Shown: one piece after another, positions 1 through 9,107 of the stretch | How positions within the stretch are numbered: position 1 is the stretch's first letter | Layout: the number at the start of each line of letters is the position of its first letter | Assembly (NCBI RefSeq): GCF_000290615.1 | Contig: NZ_ALAS01000258.1 | Span: 1-56,172, forward strand | Length of the DNA: 56,172 nucleotides | Direction: 5' to 3' | Source: Heyndrickxia coagulans DSM 1 = ATCC 7050 | Lineage (GTDB): Bacteria; Bacillota; Bacilli; Bacillales; Bacillaceae_C | The notes under the pieces: generated by a model | Seen by the model: the letters and a program-made list of their open reading frames with translations, nothing else | Told to the model about the DNA's origin: nothing | Databases searched by the model: none | Program-made: the position numbers and the translations under genes

Positions 1-46
1 TTTTTCGCTTGTGTTACCCATATCCGGACACATCCCTTCGTTAATA

Positions 47-3000
47 TTATATTTCACTAAAGGGTGTCCATGAAACTATACTAGCATCAATGCTTTCCTG
101 CTCCGAAATATAGGCATGGAGCTGTGAAGCTATCCGTGACAAAGATTGTTCACCCGAATCAATGACCATAATTTGCTTCTTATTTTTTATAAGTGACAAA
201 TTTTTCGTGACTGATTCTCTCAATCGGCTCAATTCATCCAGCCGGTCGCTCATCAAGAGAAAGGGACCGCTGGCATTCGTGTCAATCGCAATTGGTGTTA
301 CATTTTCAAACTCCAGCCCAATTGGAATCCATCCTTTTTCAGCATATTCCTTTGCAGCCGGATTTGCTGCAAACTGCGGAAATTCAAGCACTTCTGGCAT
401 CACCGGAATTGGGGCAGGCCGCTTTCCGCTCCAGAAACGGTCCATTTCCTTTGCTTCTTTTTGAATATTTTCTATGATCGCAAGGGTATCCGTTCCGCTC
501 GCTGGCAATGCGGTTTGGAACAATATCGGATTATCCAACTTTACGATCCCTCTTCCCGGTATTTCCTCAATTTCAATATCTGTTTTCCCTACAATGGCAC
601 GGACATCTGTACGGTCTATTAAATACAACGGAATTTGTATTTTAATATTTGATAATACTTGCATTCGCATTGCGTTTTGCCGGCTGGCGCTAATAACAAG
701 ATGCAGGCCGATACTTGCTCCTTCCCTGGCAATTTGTGTAATCATTTTCTCAAAAGCATCCGAATCATCCGCTTCCCTGACAGCATCGTAATTATCTATG
801 ACAAAAAGCAGGTCAGGAACATGTTCTTTGCTTGCTTTCTCGTACATTTTCAAGTTTGCAACCCCGTACTGGCTAAGCCGCCTTTTCCGCTTTTTAATCT
901 CCGACGAAGTAAGCCGGATCAGTTTTGAGATCTTTTCCGTTTCATCAATCATGATCGTATCAGCAACATGCGGAAGTTCCTTTAACGGGAGCAAGCCGTT
1001 TGTACCGAAATCAAGCAAATATATATGCAAGTTTCCCGGGTTGTTCACTCTGGCCAGATCCATTACCGTTGTTTGAAGGAAGGTCGATTTTCCATACCCC
1101 GGGCTTGAATCAATCAAAATGTGCCCATCTTTCGCCATATTGAGCTGCAGTACTCTTTGCTCTTGCATTGCAGGCAAATCCGCAAAACCAATTACCGGCT
1201 TAAGATCTGTTTTTTCATTTTTCCAAGCTTCCCTAAACTCCACCCCATGCAATTCCAGCAGATAGATCCGCTCTTCAAGCGGCGGCAGCCACGGTTTTGG
1301 TAGTTGGGCGATGCCGAGTTTTTTGGCGCGGGCATGGATCCAATCGACGACGGCCTCGAGTTCGGTCGGGACTTTGGTGATTTCTTTCTGGTTGGCAAGT
1401 CCGCTTAAGTCTGCAGAAATAGGTTCGTACTGGCCAAGGTCGTTGATCGCATAAATCGTGGTGTCCAACATGTCCTGGTCGTCCTGATCCGGGACGTAGT
1501 TGGCGCCGCTCCATGCGCTTTGGAACAACTCATAGACTTCATTGTTGCCGACCTGCAAGTAGGCGCGGCCCGGCAAGGTGATCTCTGCAGCATCCGGCGT
1601 TTTTAAAATTTCCATGGAATCGCTTGTGTTTTGGACTTTGAGCGCCAGTTTGAATTTCGAGTTGGACCAGATTTGGTCGTCGACAACCCCGCTCGGTTTT
1701 TGCGTTGCCAAAATCAAATGGATGCCGAGTGACCGGCCGATGCGGGCAGTTGAAACAAGTTCTTTCATAAAATCGGGCTGCTCCGATTTCAGTTCGGCAA
1801 ATTCGTCTGAAATCAGAAACAAATGCGGCATCGGTTCTTTTGCTTCCCCCGATTTATACAGTTTTTGGTACTGGTTAATATGGTTCACATTGTATTCCCC
1901 AAACAGGCGCTGGCGTTTCTCAAGCTCTGCCTTAATGGAAGCAAGCGCGCGCATCGACTGGGCGCCGTCCAAGTTTGTAATCGTGCCGGCAAGATGCGGC
2001 AGTTTCCGGAACAGGTTCGCCATCCCGCCACCTTTATAGTCGATCAGCAAAAATGCGACTTCATACGGGTGAAAGTTAACGGCAAGCGAGAGAATATAAG
2101 ATTGAATAATTTCGGATTTCCCTGAACCGGTTGTACCGGCGATCAAGCCATGCGGGCCGTGCGCTTTTTCGTGGAGGTTCAGCTGAACAATATCTTCCTT
2201 CCCGCGCAGACCGAGCGGCACAGCCAGGCTTTTATATGTTTCATTTCGGGCCCAGCGCGCTTCAATTGCAAGATCTTCCACTTTTTCTACGCCGTACATT
2301 TCAAGAAATGTGACGCTTTCTGGAATAGCATTTTTCAAGTTTTGCAGGTGGTTTAATGGTGCGAGTGCCCGCGAAATATCTTCCTTATGAAAGCCTGCAG
2401 GGAAATGGTCGGGCTTAAACCGTTTGTTAACGAGCTCTCCGTTTTCGATCATGATATTGCCGTATTGTGCATCCCGGATATCAATAACCGTTTTCACATG
2501 TTCCGGCAAAGACTGCAAAACATCTTCAACGAATACAAGTGAAACCCCGATTTCGGTCGGATCTTCATTCAAGTATTCCATAATGGTGTGATCCAGAATC
2601 AGCTTTTCATCGGTGATAAAAATGACAAAATGCGGCGAGAAATATATTTTTTCATTTTTATTTCCTTTTTCTTCGATGCTTAGTTTTCTGTCTTTTAAAA
2701 TCTGATAAAGCGAATTGAGCACCTGGTCACGGGACCGCTCATGATAGACAAAACCGCGCACGTTCATCTCACGTAAACTGGCATGCGGCAACCAGCGCAT
2801 CCAGTCCCATTTTTCTTTTTCTTCTTCCGGAAAAATGACGACAAACTGGACGTCATGGTAGCTGTGAAACAAGGCTATTTGCGCCGCCAAGAGCTGCAGC
2901 TGTTCAAGGACAAGATGGCGCTGCCCGATGTAGCCGACGGGACATTCAGCAAGCGTGGCGGTCACCGGCACATTTTCAAGCGTCAGATACTGCGACCAAA

Positions 3001-4162
3001 TTTTACGGGCTTCTTCCACAAGCTCATCTTTCTCCTGGGTGAATTCTTCAAGATTAAATTCAATCGGAAAACTCGATTTGACATCTCCTGTGCCCACCCT
3101 GAACATCAGAAAATCATGGTGAAACATTGTTTTTTCATAAATCCGCGGGTCAACCCGGAGCGCCATATCGCGGATTTTCCCAATATCCGGGTAATGGTAG
3201 AACAAAGCATGGCGTTGCTCTTCCGCCGCTTGATGCAGTTCGTGCGATTTTTCTTTTAAATAGGCCCTGTAAGATTCGTCCCGCTCTTTAATATTTGCAC
3301 GGTACTGCCGCAAATTTTTCAAATAAGAGGTGATGGCAAAAATCACCGTAACGACGGTCATCGACAGCATGATAATCAGGTAAAAGCCGTTGCGCTGAAA
3401 AATGGAAATGACGACAAATGCCGCGATCATGACAAGCGGCGGGACAATGACCCGTGCCAGTTGTTCGCTCGGTTTGGCCGGCTTTACAGGCGGTTTTGCA
3501 ATTTTGCGTTTTTCCGCCGGCTCCCTGTAAATGATTCTTGGCGAGCGGTGGTAATCCGGATATTCATCCGGCAACCGGTTTTCGCTCCTGTACAAAGGAG
3601 CCAGGGCCGTGTGAAAAGTATCCGGCGGAGCGAGCATTTCCAGTTCATGTTCCTCGATATTGAGCAGCATGCCTTCTATAAACAACTGGTCGCCCGGCTC
3701 GATTTCGGCGCCGTCGCCTGCAAGCGCAAAGTTATGGAACATTTGCCCCTTGTTCAACTGAAGCCGGAAGCTTGCGCCATCACGCAACAGCACAAAATCC
3801 GCATCGATATGGAGCAGGCGGACATCATCCCCGCCGCCCGTTCCGAAAGTCACAGCCTGCTTTGCGGAAATCTCATATAAATTCCCGGCCTTTTCCACAC
3901 CCAAGTACAACCGGACAGCCCCGTTTTTTGTCCTGATTTCCAACGGTTTGCCCGCTTCGAGCACTTCCCCGCCCAGCCGGCATGCGCGGCCGTCCCATTG
4001 GATCAGGAGCGGTTCCGCGAGCCCGTGAAAATGGATGTGTTCCTCCTGCAAATCCCCGATTTTGACCGTTTTCGGTTCCTTTTCTTTCAAATGGCATTTA
4101 TGCAATTCGTTTCCGTATGCCGCATACAAAATCCGTTGTGCCATTTTTCTCCCTCCGCTCAT
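47..4162 (-). CDS. essC: Type VII secretion ATPase EssC (YukBA)
   Basis: Membrane-bound FtsK/SpoIIIE-type motor of the ESS/Yuk type VII secretion system. The N-terminal ~190 residues look like the paired FHA-type domains. Two membrane helices lie near residues 235-280. ATPase domain 1 has a clear Walker A (GTTGSGKSE) near residue 675 and a Walker B ending ISDE near 782. Domain 2 has SSPGYGKST near 1020 and VIDN near 1120. Domain 3 starts near 1300 and shows no recognisable Walker A, which is common in EssC. The protein is 1371 aa, whereas family members are usually about 1480-1500, so the end of domain 3 seems missing or divergent. The start overlaps the essB stop by 4 nt (ATGA), indicating translational coupling. 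Only 46 bases lie beyond the stop, so the cause of the short C-terminus cannot be judged here. Confidence 0.93.
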   Translation of the reverse strand: MSGGRKMAQRILYAAYGNELHKCHLKEKEPKTVKIGDLQEEHIHFHGLAEPLLIQWDGRACRLGGEVLEAGKPLEIRTKNGAVRLYLGVEKAGNLYEISAKQAVTFGTGGGDDVRLLHIDADFVLLRDGASFRLQLNKGQMFHNFALAGDGAEIEPGDQLFIEGMLLNIEEHELEMLAPPDTFHTALAPLYRSENRLPDEYPDYHRSPRIIYREPAEKRKIAKPPVKPAKPSEQLARVIVPPLVMIAAFVVISIFQRNGFYLIIMLSMTVVTVIFAITSYLKNLRQYRANIKERDESYRAYLKEKSHELHQAAEEQRHALFYHYPDIGKIRDMALRVDPRIYEKTMFHHDFLMFRVGTGDVKSSFPIEFNLEEFTQEKDELVEEARKIWSQYLTLENVPVTATLAECPVGYIGQRHLVLEQLQLLAAQIALFHSYHDVQFVVIFPEEEKEKWDWMRWLPHASLREMNVRGFVYHERSRDQVLNSLYQILKDRKLSIEEKGNKNEKIYFSPHFVIFITDEKLILDHTIMEYLNEDPTEIGVSLVFVEDVLQSLPEHVKTVIDIRDAQYGNIMIENGELVNKRFKPDHFPAGFHKEDISRALAPLNHLQNLKNAIPESVTFLEMYGVEKVEDLAIEARWARNETYKSLAVPLGLRGKEDIVQLNLHEKAHGPHGLIAGTTGSGKSEIIQSYILSLAVNFHPYEVAFLLIDYKGGGMANLFRKLPHLAGTITNLDGAQSMRALASIKAELEKRQRLFGEYNVNHINQYQKLYKSGEAKEPMPHLFLISDEFAELKSEQPDFMKELVSTARIGRSLGIHLILATQKPSGVVDDQIWSNSKFKLALKVQNTSDSMEILKTPDAAEITLPGRAYLQVGNNEVYELFQSAWSGANYVPDQDDQDMLDTTIYAINDLGQYEPISADLSGLANQKEITKVPTELEAVVDWIHARAKKLGIAQLPKPWLPPLEERIYLLELHGVEFREAWKNEKTDLKPVIGFADLPAMQEQRVLQLNMAKDGHILIDSSPGYGKSTFLQTTVMDLARVNNPGNLHIYLLDFGTNGLLPLKELPHVADTIMIDETEKISKLIRLTSSEIKKRKRRLSQYGVANLKMYEKASKEHVPDLLFVIDNYDAVREADDSDAFEKMITQIAREGASIGLHLVISASRQNAMRMQVLSNIKIQIPLYLIDRTDVRAIVGKTDIEIEEIPGRGIVKLDNPILFQTALPASGTDTLAIIENIQKEAKEMDRFWSGKRPAPIPVMPEVLEFPQFAANPAAKEYAEKGWIPIGLEFENVTPIAIDTNASGPFLLMSDRLDELSRLRESVTKNLSLIKNKKQIMVIDSGEQSLSRIASQLHAYISEQESIDASIVSWTPFSEI

Positions 4163-5511
4163 TTTCCGGCCGAATCTTTTTTGTCATTCCCGGTATCCTT
4201 TGCATCCTTTTTAGAATCCTGTTTTTTATCTTTTGCTGCCGGTTCCTCTTTGCTGGCAGCATCTGCCGGCTGGGCGGATGCATCTGCCCCGGTTGCCGCG
4301 CCATCCGTTTCCGCCGTGCCGGTGCCGTTTTCCGATGCGGCATCGCCCGTATTGATCGGAATGCCGTATTTTTTTGCATAGGATTGGGCTTTTTCTTCGT
4401 ATTGCGCCACTTTTGCTTCCCTTTCCGCACCGCTTAAATGGGGATCATTCTGGGCCTGTTCCTCTTTTTTAAGATAAGCATAGACGATCAGGACCGGGTC
4501 ATTCATATAAAGTGCGAGATCCAATGACTTGTTTAAATTGCCGCGCCCGTTGTATATCCAGTACAGCAGATAATCCGGATCGCTTTTCAGGCTGATGTTG
4601 TTCATCACATTGGTTTTCGCCTCATCATCCATGTTTTCCGTTTTCACATAGGAATAGGCCAAAACATATTTCCCGGCAGCAGGCAGTTTTTCCGGATTCA
4701 TGTCGTTTAAATCGCTGATGACACCCGAATAATTTTCGGAAAGAAAATCATGGTGCGCCGCGAGAAGATGCTGCTGGAACGGGAATTTCATAAATGCGAA
4801 ATACAAAAGCGGAATGGCAAGCAGGATGCAGGCTGCCATCATCGCATAGGACAACCGTTTGAAAAGGCGGAACTGCTTTTTCGGCACAGTTTGCAATGTG
4901 CGCTCCGCTGTTTTCTTTTCCAGGAGGTACTGCTCATAAAGAAATGCGGCAAGCTCCCCGGCATCCTCCATCCCGGCAACCCGGCGTTCAAATTCCGTTT
5001 CTTTGACATGTTCCAAAGAACCGGCATACAGCTCGTCATATGTGTATTTTTTGGAGAACAATGCAACTGCGAGGCATTTATACCGGTACAAAAATTCATC
5101 CCCATCCTGTTCGTACGGCGGCAGCACACCGCGGATCCCCCTGTACAAGCAAAACGGCATCAGATTTTCATCAAATACAAGATTTTGAGGATGGAAAAAG
5201 CAGATGAATCTCGTATCAAAGCATTTCCGGAACCGCGCCAAATTGTGTAGCAGGCGGAGTTTTTCACTGCGGCTTAAACGAATGGCTTTCTCCCATGGGG
5301 TAAGGCCTTCTGTCCGGAATGAAAAAGTGAAAACATCTTCCCCCTCTTCCACCGTAACCGGGAGAAACAAGTCCATCGTTTCTTCCAAAAGGCCTAACTG
5401 CCGGGCATCTTTCACACGCGTCTGCGATTTTGCCATTTCGAGCTTCCACACGCCGCCATCCATGCTGTATTTTATTTCTGCGGCATTCAACTTTACAAGT
5501 TTTTCCTCCAT
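4159..5511 (-). CDS. essB: Type VII secretion protein EssB (YukC)
   Basis: Membrane component of the ESS core complex. It has a cytoplasmic pseudokinase-like N-terminal half, a single membrane helix near residues 220-240, and an extracytoplasmic C-terminal half ending in a long low-complexity tail rich in Lys, Asp, Ala and Ser. At 450 aa it matches the family length (B. subtilis YukC is about 451). The ATG at 5511 is preferred because it follows AAGGGGAG at 8 nt spacing; an in-frame ATG seven codons upstream lacks such a site. The stop overlaps the essC start by 4 nt. It lies 36 nt downstream of esaB in the same operon. Confidence 0.92.
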   Translation of the reverse strand: MEEKLVKLNAAEIKYSMDGGVWKLEMAKSQTRVKDARQLGLLEETMDLFLPVTVEEGEDVFTFSFRTEGLTPWEKAIRLSRSEKLRLLHNLARFRKCFDTRFICFFHPQNLVFDENLMPFCLYRGIRGVLPPYEQDGDEFLYRYKCLAVALFSKKYTYDELYAGSLEHVKETEFERRVAGMEDAGELAAFLYEQYLLEKKTAERTLQTVPKKQFRLFKRLSYAMMAACILLAIPLLYFAFMKFPFQQHLLAAHHDFLSENYSGVISDLNDMNPEKLPAAGKYVLAYSYVKTENMDDEAKTNVMNNISLKSDPDYLLYWIYNGRGNLNKSLDLALYMNDPVLIVYAYLKKEEQAQNDPHLSGAEREAKVAQYEEKAQSYAKKYGIPINTGDAASENGTGTAETDGAATGADASAQPADAASKEEPAAKDKKQDSKKDAKDTGNDKKDSAGK

Positions 5512-5547
5512 CTGTCCGGCTCCCCTTTTCAAACAAATATGTAAACA

Positions 5548-5799
5548 TTACAAAACAACCAGAATATCCCCGTTTGCAACCGGGAAGTCCCAAAGCCTGT
5601 CGTCATCCGATATGACGAGTTTTTTAGCCGGGATTTTTACTGCAAACGGGCGGGTTTCTCCGGCGTCCAGCCCAAGGGCATCCATTAGCTGGGAAAGCAG
5701 CTGGCGGACAGGCTGATGGGCGGGAATCCGCACATCATACCTTCCTTTTTGCCATTTTTGAAAATCAACGGTTACATTTAAATGTGTTCCGGCCGGCAT
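5548..5799 (-). CDS. esaB: Ubiquitin-like ESS protein EsaB (YukD)
   Basis: Small (83 aa) ubiquitin-fold protein of the YukD/EsaB family, a cytoplasmic accessory of type VII secretion. Family features seen are the size, a beta-rich N-terminus (LNVTVDF), a conserved hydrophobic end (NGDILVVL) and placement between essA and essB. The ATG at 5799 follows AAGGAGGGTG closely and gives the normal length; the 13-codon upstream extension has no good ribosome site and overlaps essA. The identification rests on size, fold-like pattern and position more than on strong motif identity. Confidence 0.82.
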   Translation of the reverse strand: MPAGTHLNVTVDFQKWQKGRYDVRIPAHQPVRQLLSQLMDALGLDAGETRPFAVKIPAKKLVISDDDRLWDFPVANGDILVVL

Positions 5800-5834
5800 C
5801 CCGTCACCCTCCTTCAAACTGCTGATGTGAAAAT

Positions 5835-6317
5835 TCAACTGTCTTTCCGCAATACGGCATAAGCGCCGCCTGCCAGCAGACAGACAGCGCCGAAAAGCGA
5901 GCCGGCGAGGATTCCTGCATGCCCGCCTTCCTGCCTGTTGTTTATTTCCGGCCTGTCTGCAGCATCGGTTTTGTAGTCTTTTGAAAAAAGGGATGAGGCC
6001 ACTTTGGCTGCAGTCGTTTGTTTCGTGCCGGTTTTTTCCGTAAACAAAGTTTTTTTCAATTGTTTGCCGGTTTTCGCCTCCGCCTGCTGCTTTGCTTTAA
6101 CGGCCTCGGCTGTTTGCTTTTTAAAAAGGGCTGGGGCGAGTTTTTCCTGCGCGGTTTCCACGTCTTGCCGGCCCCCGCTGTTTTCCCCGATACGGCCGGA
6201 TTCAATCTGCAGTTTTCCGCTGTGCTCCAGGCTGTCTGATGCAAAAGCCGGCACAGCATGGAAGGCAAGCGCGGCAAACAAAACCGCGATTGCCGTATTA
6301 AAGTGCCTGGTGGACAT
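5835..6317 (-). CDS. essA: Type VII secretion protein EssA (YueC)
   Basis: A 160-aa protein with an N-terminal hydrophobic signal or anchor (about residues 7-26), a long charged and Gln/Lys-rich central region, and a C-terminal membrane helix near residues 133-153 followed by a short basic tail. This topology is typical of EssA/YueC, a small membrane subunit of the ESS core. Its start overlaps the 3' end of esaA by 20 nt, and the downstream esaB start lies 35 nt beyond its stop. Sequence conservation in this family is low, so the call leans on topology plus position. Confidence 0.8.
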   Translation of the reverse strand: MSTRHFNTAIAVLFAALAFHAVPAFASDSLEHSGKLQIESGRIGENSGGRQDVETAQEKLAPALFKKQTAEAVKAKQQAEAKTGKQLKKTLFTEKTGTKQTTAAKVASSLFSKDYKTDAADRPEINNRQEGGHAGILAGSLFGAVCLLAGGAYAVLRKDS

Positions 6318-7686
6318 CGTCCTCTTCCGCCTCCCCTGCTTTTGTAAAGCGGTTCAGAACAAACAGCTGGCCGATTTCTGCCAACAGGCCGGCAGAAACG
6401 AGTACAATCAGGTAGCGTACGGAATCCACATTGCGGCTGTCAAATCCGGCAAGCAGGTCCTGGATATACTGTAAAGGCGAAACCCGCTGCCACATTGCAG
6501 CTGCCGAGGACGGATCAAAGTGGATGCCGAGCGTATCTGTGAGAAACAAATACAAGCAAAGCACCATCAGCAGGATAAACATGCCGGCCATCTTCAGTTG
6601 CCGCAGCAGGTAGGCGGCAACAGCCACCATTGAAAAGCTAATGGCAACGGACAATCCGAACCATGGCAAATATTTGTCCTCCGCGATATGCAAATAGGCG
6701 GCTGAAATTGCGCCAATCAGCAGGCCTTCCGCAATTCCTGTGCCGGCTGTAAGAAAAGCCGCCGGCATATTGGCCGCATACAACGGCTTTTCTTCTTCAA
6801 AAGAACTGCCGGAGGCGCGCCGTTTTTCTATCGTTGAAAGGACATAAGCCGTAAACAGTGCGGAAACGAAGAAAATCAGCACGAGATAGTATGGCACAAA
6901 GCTGTCTTTTGCAACGATCGTCCCGCTGTTTTTCGTCTGAACCGGGTTGGACAAAAAGTTCAGCAAATCTTCATTCGGGCGGTTGCCAATACGGCTGTTT
7001 GCCAGTACACCTGCGAAATTTTTCGCGAATTTCTCATCGTCCGAAAGCTTGTTGAGCAGGTTGTCAGAAAGCGAATTGGCCCGTTTTACCAAAGTCTGCC
7101 CGCTCGTTTTGATGTCCCCGGCCTGCTTGTCAATCTCGTCAAAGGTTGTAAAAACGGTGTCCGCAGCATGCAGGTTATGCTCGGATACTTCTTTTAATGA
7201 TTCGCTTGTTGCAAGCAGCGTTGTCAGACGGTCCCCGAGGGAAACGGCCATTGTTCCTTCTTTCCCCATGCTTTCAGCCATTTGCCCGTTGTCTTTTTGA
7301 AGATTTAGCGACGTTTGCCGCCAATCATCCAGCTGCTGGAGCGTTGCTGCAATGGCGGTATTCATATTTTCTGCTTGTGCCGTGGCAGCCTGGATTTGCG
7401 ATGCCATTTGATCGGCATGGCGTTGTGTTTCTTCCACAAGCTGCAGCCAGCCGTCCGTTTTGTTTTTCAATACTGCCGTCTGTGCGCGGACATCCTCTGA
7501 AATCTGCCCGGCAATATAAGCGGCAAGCACATCCGCGATATTCTGCTTGTTGAACAGGTAATACAGCGAGCCTTCCGTCGCAGCATCTTTTAAGCTGCCC
7601 GCACCCGCCAAATCATCTGCATTTTTTCCGAAGTACAGTTCATACAGCATTGCGGTTTTCTGATATTCCCGTATCGTTTCATTTTT
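6298..7686 (-). pseudogene. esaA: 3' remnant of esaA (YueB-like ESS membrane protein), 5' end lost
   Basis: Homologous reading frame runs from an in-frame TAA at 7687-7689 to the stop at 6298, about 462 codons. EsaA/YueB proteins are usually 1000 aa or more with an N-terminal membrane helix, a very long extracellular stalk and five or six C-terminal helices. Here only the end of the coiled-coil stalk (Gln/Ala/Asp-rich, first ~230 residues) and the C-terminal membrane block (from the PYYLVLIFFV segment onward) remain. The first in-frame ATG (7650) has no ribosome site, and family-like sequence continues upstream of it to the TAA. The gene therefore looks truncated by a rearrangement near 7690 rather than simply short. 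Translation of a partial membrane protein cannot be excluded. Confidence 0.85.
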
Positions 7687-7860
7687 TTAGGGTGGGGATA
7701 GGGACGGGAGCTCATCGCTTTTGATTTTTGAATTTTTTGTAAATAACTTTTTGGCTGGCGCACGGCCCCCTTCTTGAACTTTTGCTTGCAGTGTATGCCC
7801 CCTGTGCGGAAACACAAAACAATTGAACTTCAATTGGCACATTCCTTTGCCAAAAAGCAG

Positions 7861-7889
7861 TTTACTTTTCTTCCTTTTTTTGCTATCAT
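7861..7889 (+). promoter_or_regulatory. Predicted sigma-A promoter of the MetE-C-like gene
   Basis: TTTACT at 7861-7866 and TATCAT at 7884-7889, separated by 17 nt, 32 nt before the start codon and ahead of a strong ribosome site (AAGGGGAGG, 7907-7915). No S-box-like leader fits in this short distance. Confidence 0.5.
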
Positions 7890-7921
7890 TCTAAATATTT
7901 ACAAGAAAGGGGAGGATACAA

Positions 7922-9022
7922 TTGGCAAAAGCAATACCGCCATTCCGCGCCGATCATGTCGGGAGTCTGCTCAGGCCGGAAAAGTTGAAACAGGCCCGCC
8001 GCCGGCAAGAATCAGGCGAAATCACAAAAGAAGCGCTGCGTGAAATAGAAAATGAGGAAATCAAAAGGATTGTGGCAAAGCAGAAAGAAATCGGCCTGCA
8101 GTCGGTAACGGACGGGGAATTTCGCCGGGCTTACTGGCATTTTGATTTTCTCGAAAATCTTACTGGTGTGGAAGGATACGAATCCGGGAGCGGCATCCAG
8201 TTTAAAGAAAAGCAGACGAAATCGCATTCCATCCGGATCATCGGGGATCTGGATTTTTCCGGCCATCCGATGATTGACGATTATAAATTTTTACATAGCG
8301 TTGCCGGGGACCATTTGCCCAAAATGACCATTCCAAGCCCGAGCATGCTGCATTTCCGCGGCAAGATTGCATACGGGCGTTACCGGGCGGATGAAGATTT
8401 GTTTTTCCACGATCTCGGAAAAGCTTATAAAAAAGCGATTGCCGCTTTTTACGATGCCGGCTGCCGCTATTTGCAGCTCGATGATACAGCATGGGCATAC
8501 CTTTGCTCCGATGAACAAAAAGAACAGTTGAAAGCCCGCGGGGTGAATCCGGGCCATCTGGAAAAACTTTATGCCCGCACCATAAATGAAGCAGTCAGCG
8601 GACGGCCCGATGATTTGACAGTTACGATGCACATTTGCCGCGGCAATTTCCGTTCGACATGGATTGCTTCCGGCGGCTATGAACCGGTCGCCGAAACGCT
8701 ATTTAACGGCCTCAATATTGACGGCTTTTTCCTGGAATATGACAGCGACCGAGCCGGCGGATTCGAACCTTTGCGCCATGTGCAAAGGAAAGACCTGCAA
8801 ATTGTACTCGGCCTTGTCACTTCCAAATTCGGCGACCTCGAAAATGCGGACGATGTGAAGCGCCGGATTGGCGAAGCTTCCAAGTATGTCCCGCTTGAAC
8901 AGCTTTGTCTCAGCCCGCAATGCGGTTTCGCCTCCACAGAAGAAGGCAATCTGCTCACTGAGGAAGAACAATGGGCAAAACTATCGCATGTAGTGAAGAT
9001 TGCCGGGGAAGTTTGGGGATAG
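7922..9022 (+). CDS. yxjG: YxjG/YxjH-type methionine synthase (MetE C-terminal domain family)
   Basis: A 366-aa protein matching the cobalamin-independent methionine synthase C-terminal barrel, as in B. subtilis YxjG/YxjH (about 378 aa). Zinc-ligand signatures are visible: an H-x-C near residues 236-238 and a Cys in PQCGF near residue 333. The N-terminal FRADHVGSLLRP motif is typical. The likely role is S-methyl transfer to homocysteine-type acceptors in methionine metabolism; the in vivo methyl donor of this family is not established. Translation starts at TTG with AAGGGGAGG six nt upstream. It is a stand-alone gene ending in a bidirectional terminator shared with ackA. Confidence 0.88.
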   Translation: MAKAIPPFRADHVGSLLRPEKLKQARRRQESGEITKEALREIENEEIKRIVAKQKEIGLQSVTDGEFRRAYWHFDFLENLTGVEGYESGSGIQFKEKQTKSHSIRIIGDLDFSGHPMIDDYKFLHSVAGDHLPKMTIPSPSMLHFRGKIAYGRYRADEDLFFHDLGKAYKKAIAAFYDAGCRYLQLDDTAWAYLCSDEQKEQLKARGVNPGHLEKLYARTINEAVSGRPDDLTVTMHICRGNFRSTWIASGGYEPVAETLFNGLNIDGFFLEYDSDRAGGFEPLRHVQRKDLQIVLGLVTSKFGDLENADDVKRRIGEASKYVPLEQLCLSPQCGFASTEEGNLLTEEEQWAKLSHVVKIAGEVWG

Positions 9023-9050
9023 GCAGCAGGCCCAGACTATTTTCCGGCAA

Positions 9051-9093
9051 AAAAAGGACGATGCGCCGATCGATTCCCCGCATCGTCCTTTTT
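9051..9093. terminator. Bidirectional terminator between yxjG and ackA
   Basis: Fifteen-base arms (9051-9065 and 9079-9093) pair perfectly, with A and T tracts on the outside, so the hairpin can stop transcription from both convergent genes. Confidence 0.88.
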
Positions 9094-9107
9094 GAATCAC
9101 TGCTTTT

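Noticed and set aside
162-4100. Several plus-strand frames of 60-158 codons opposite essC
   Set aside because: They lie antisense to a clear ATPase gene, lack ribosome sites and show no domain; shadows of the coding strand.
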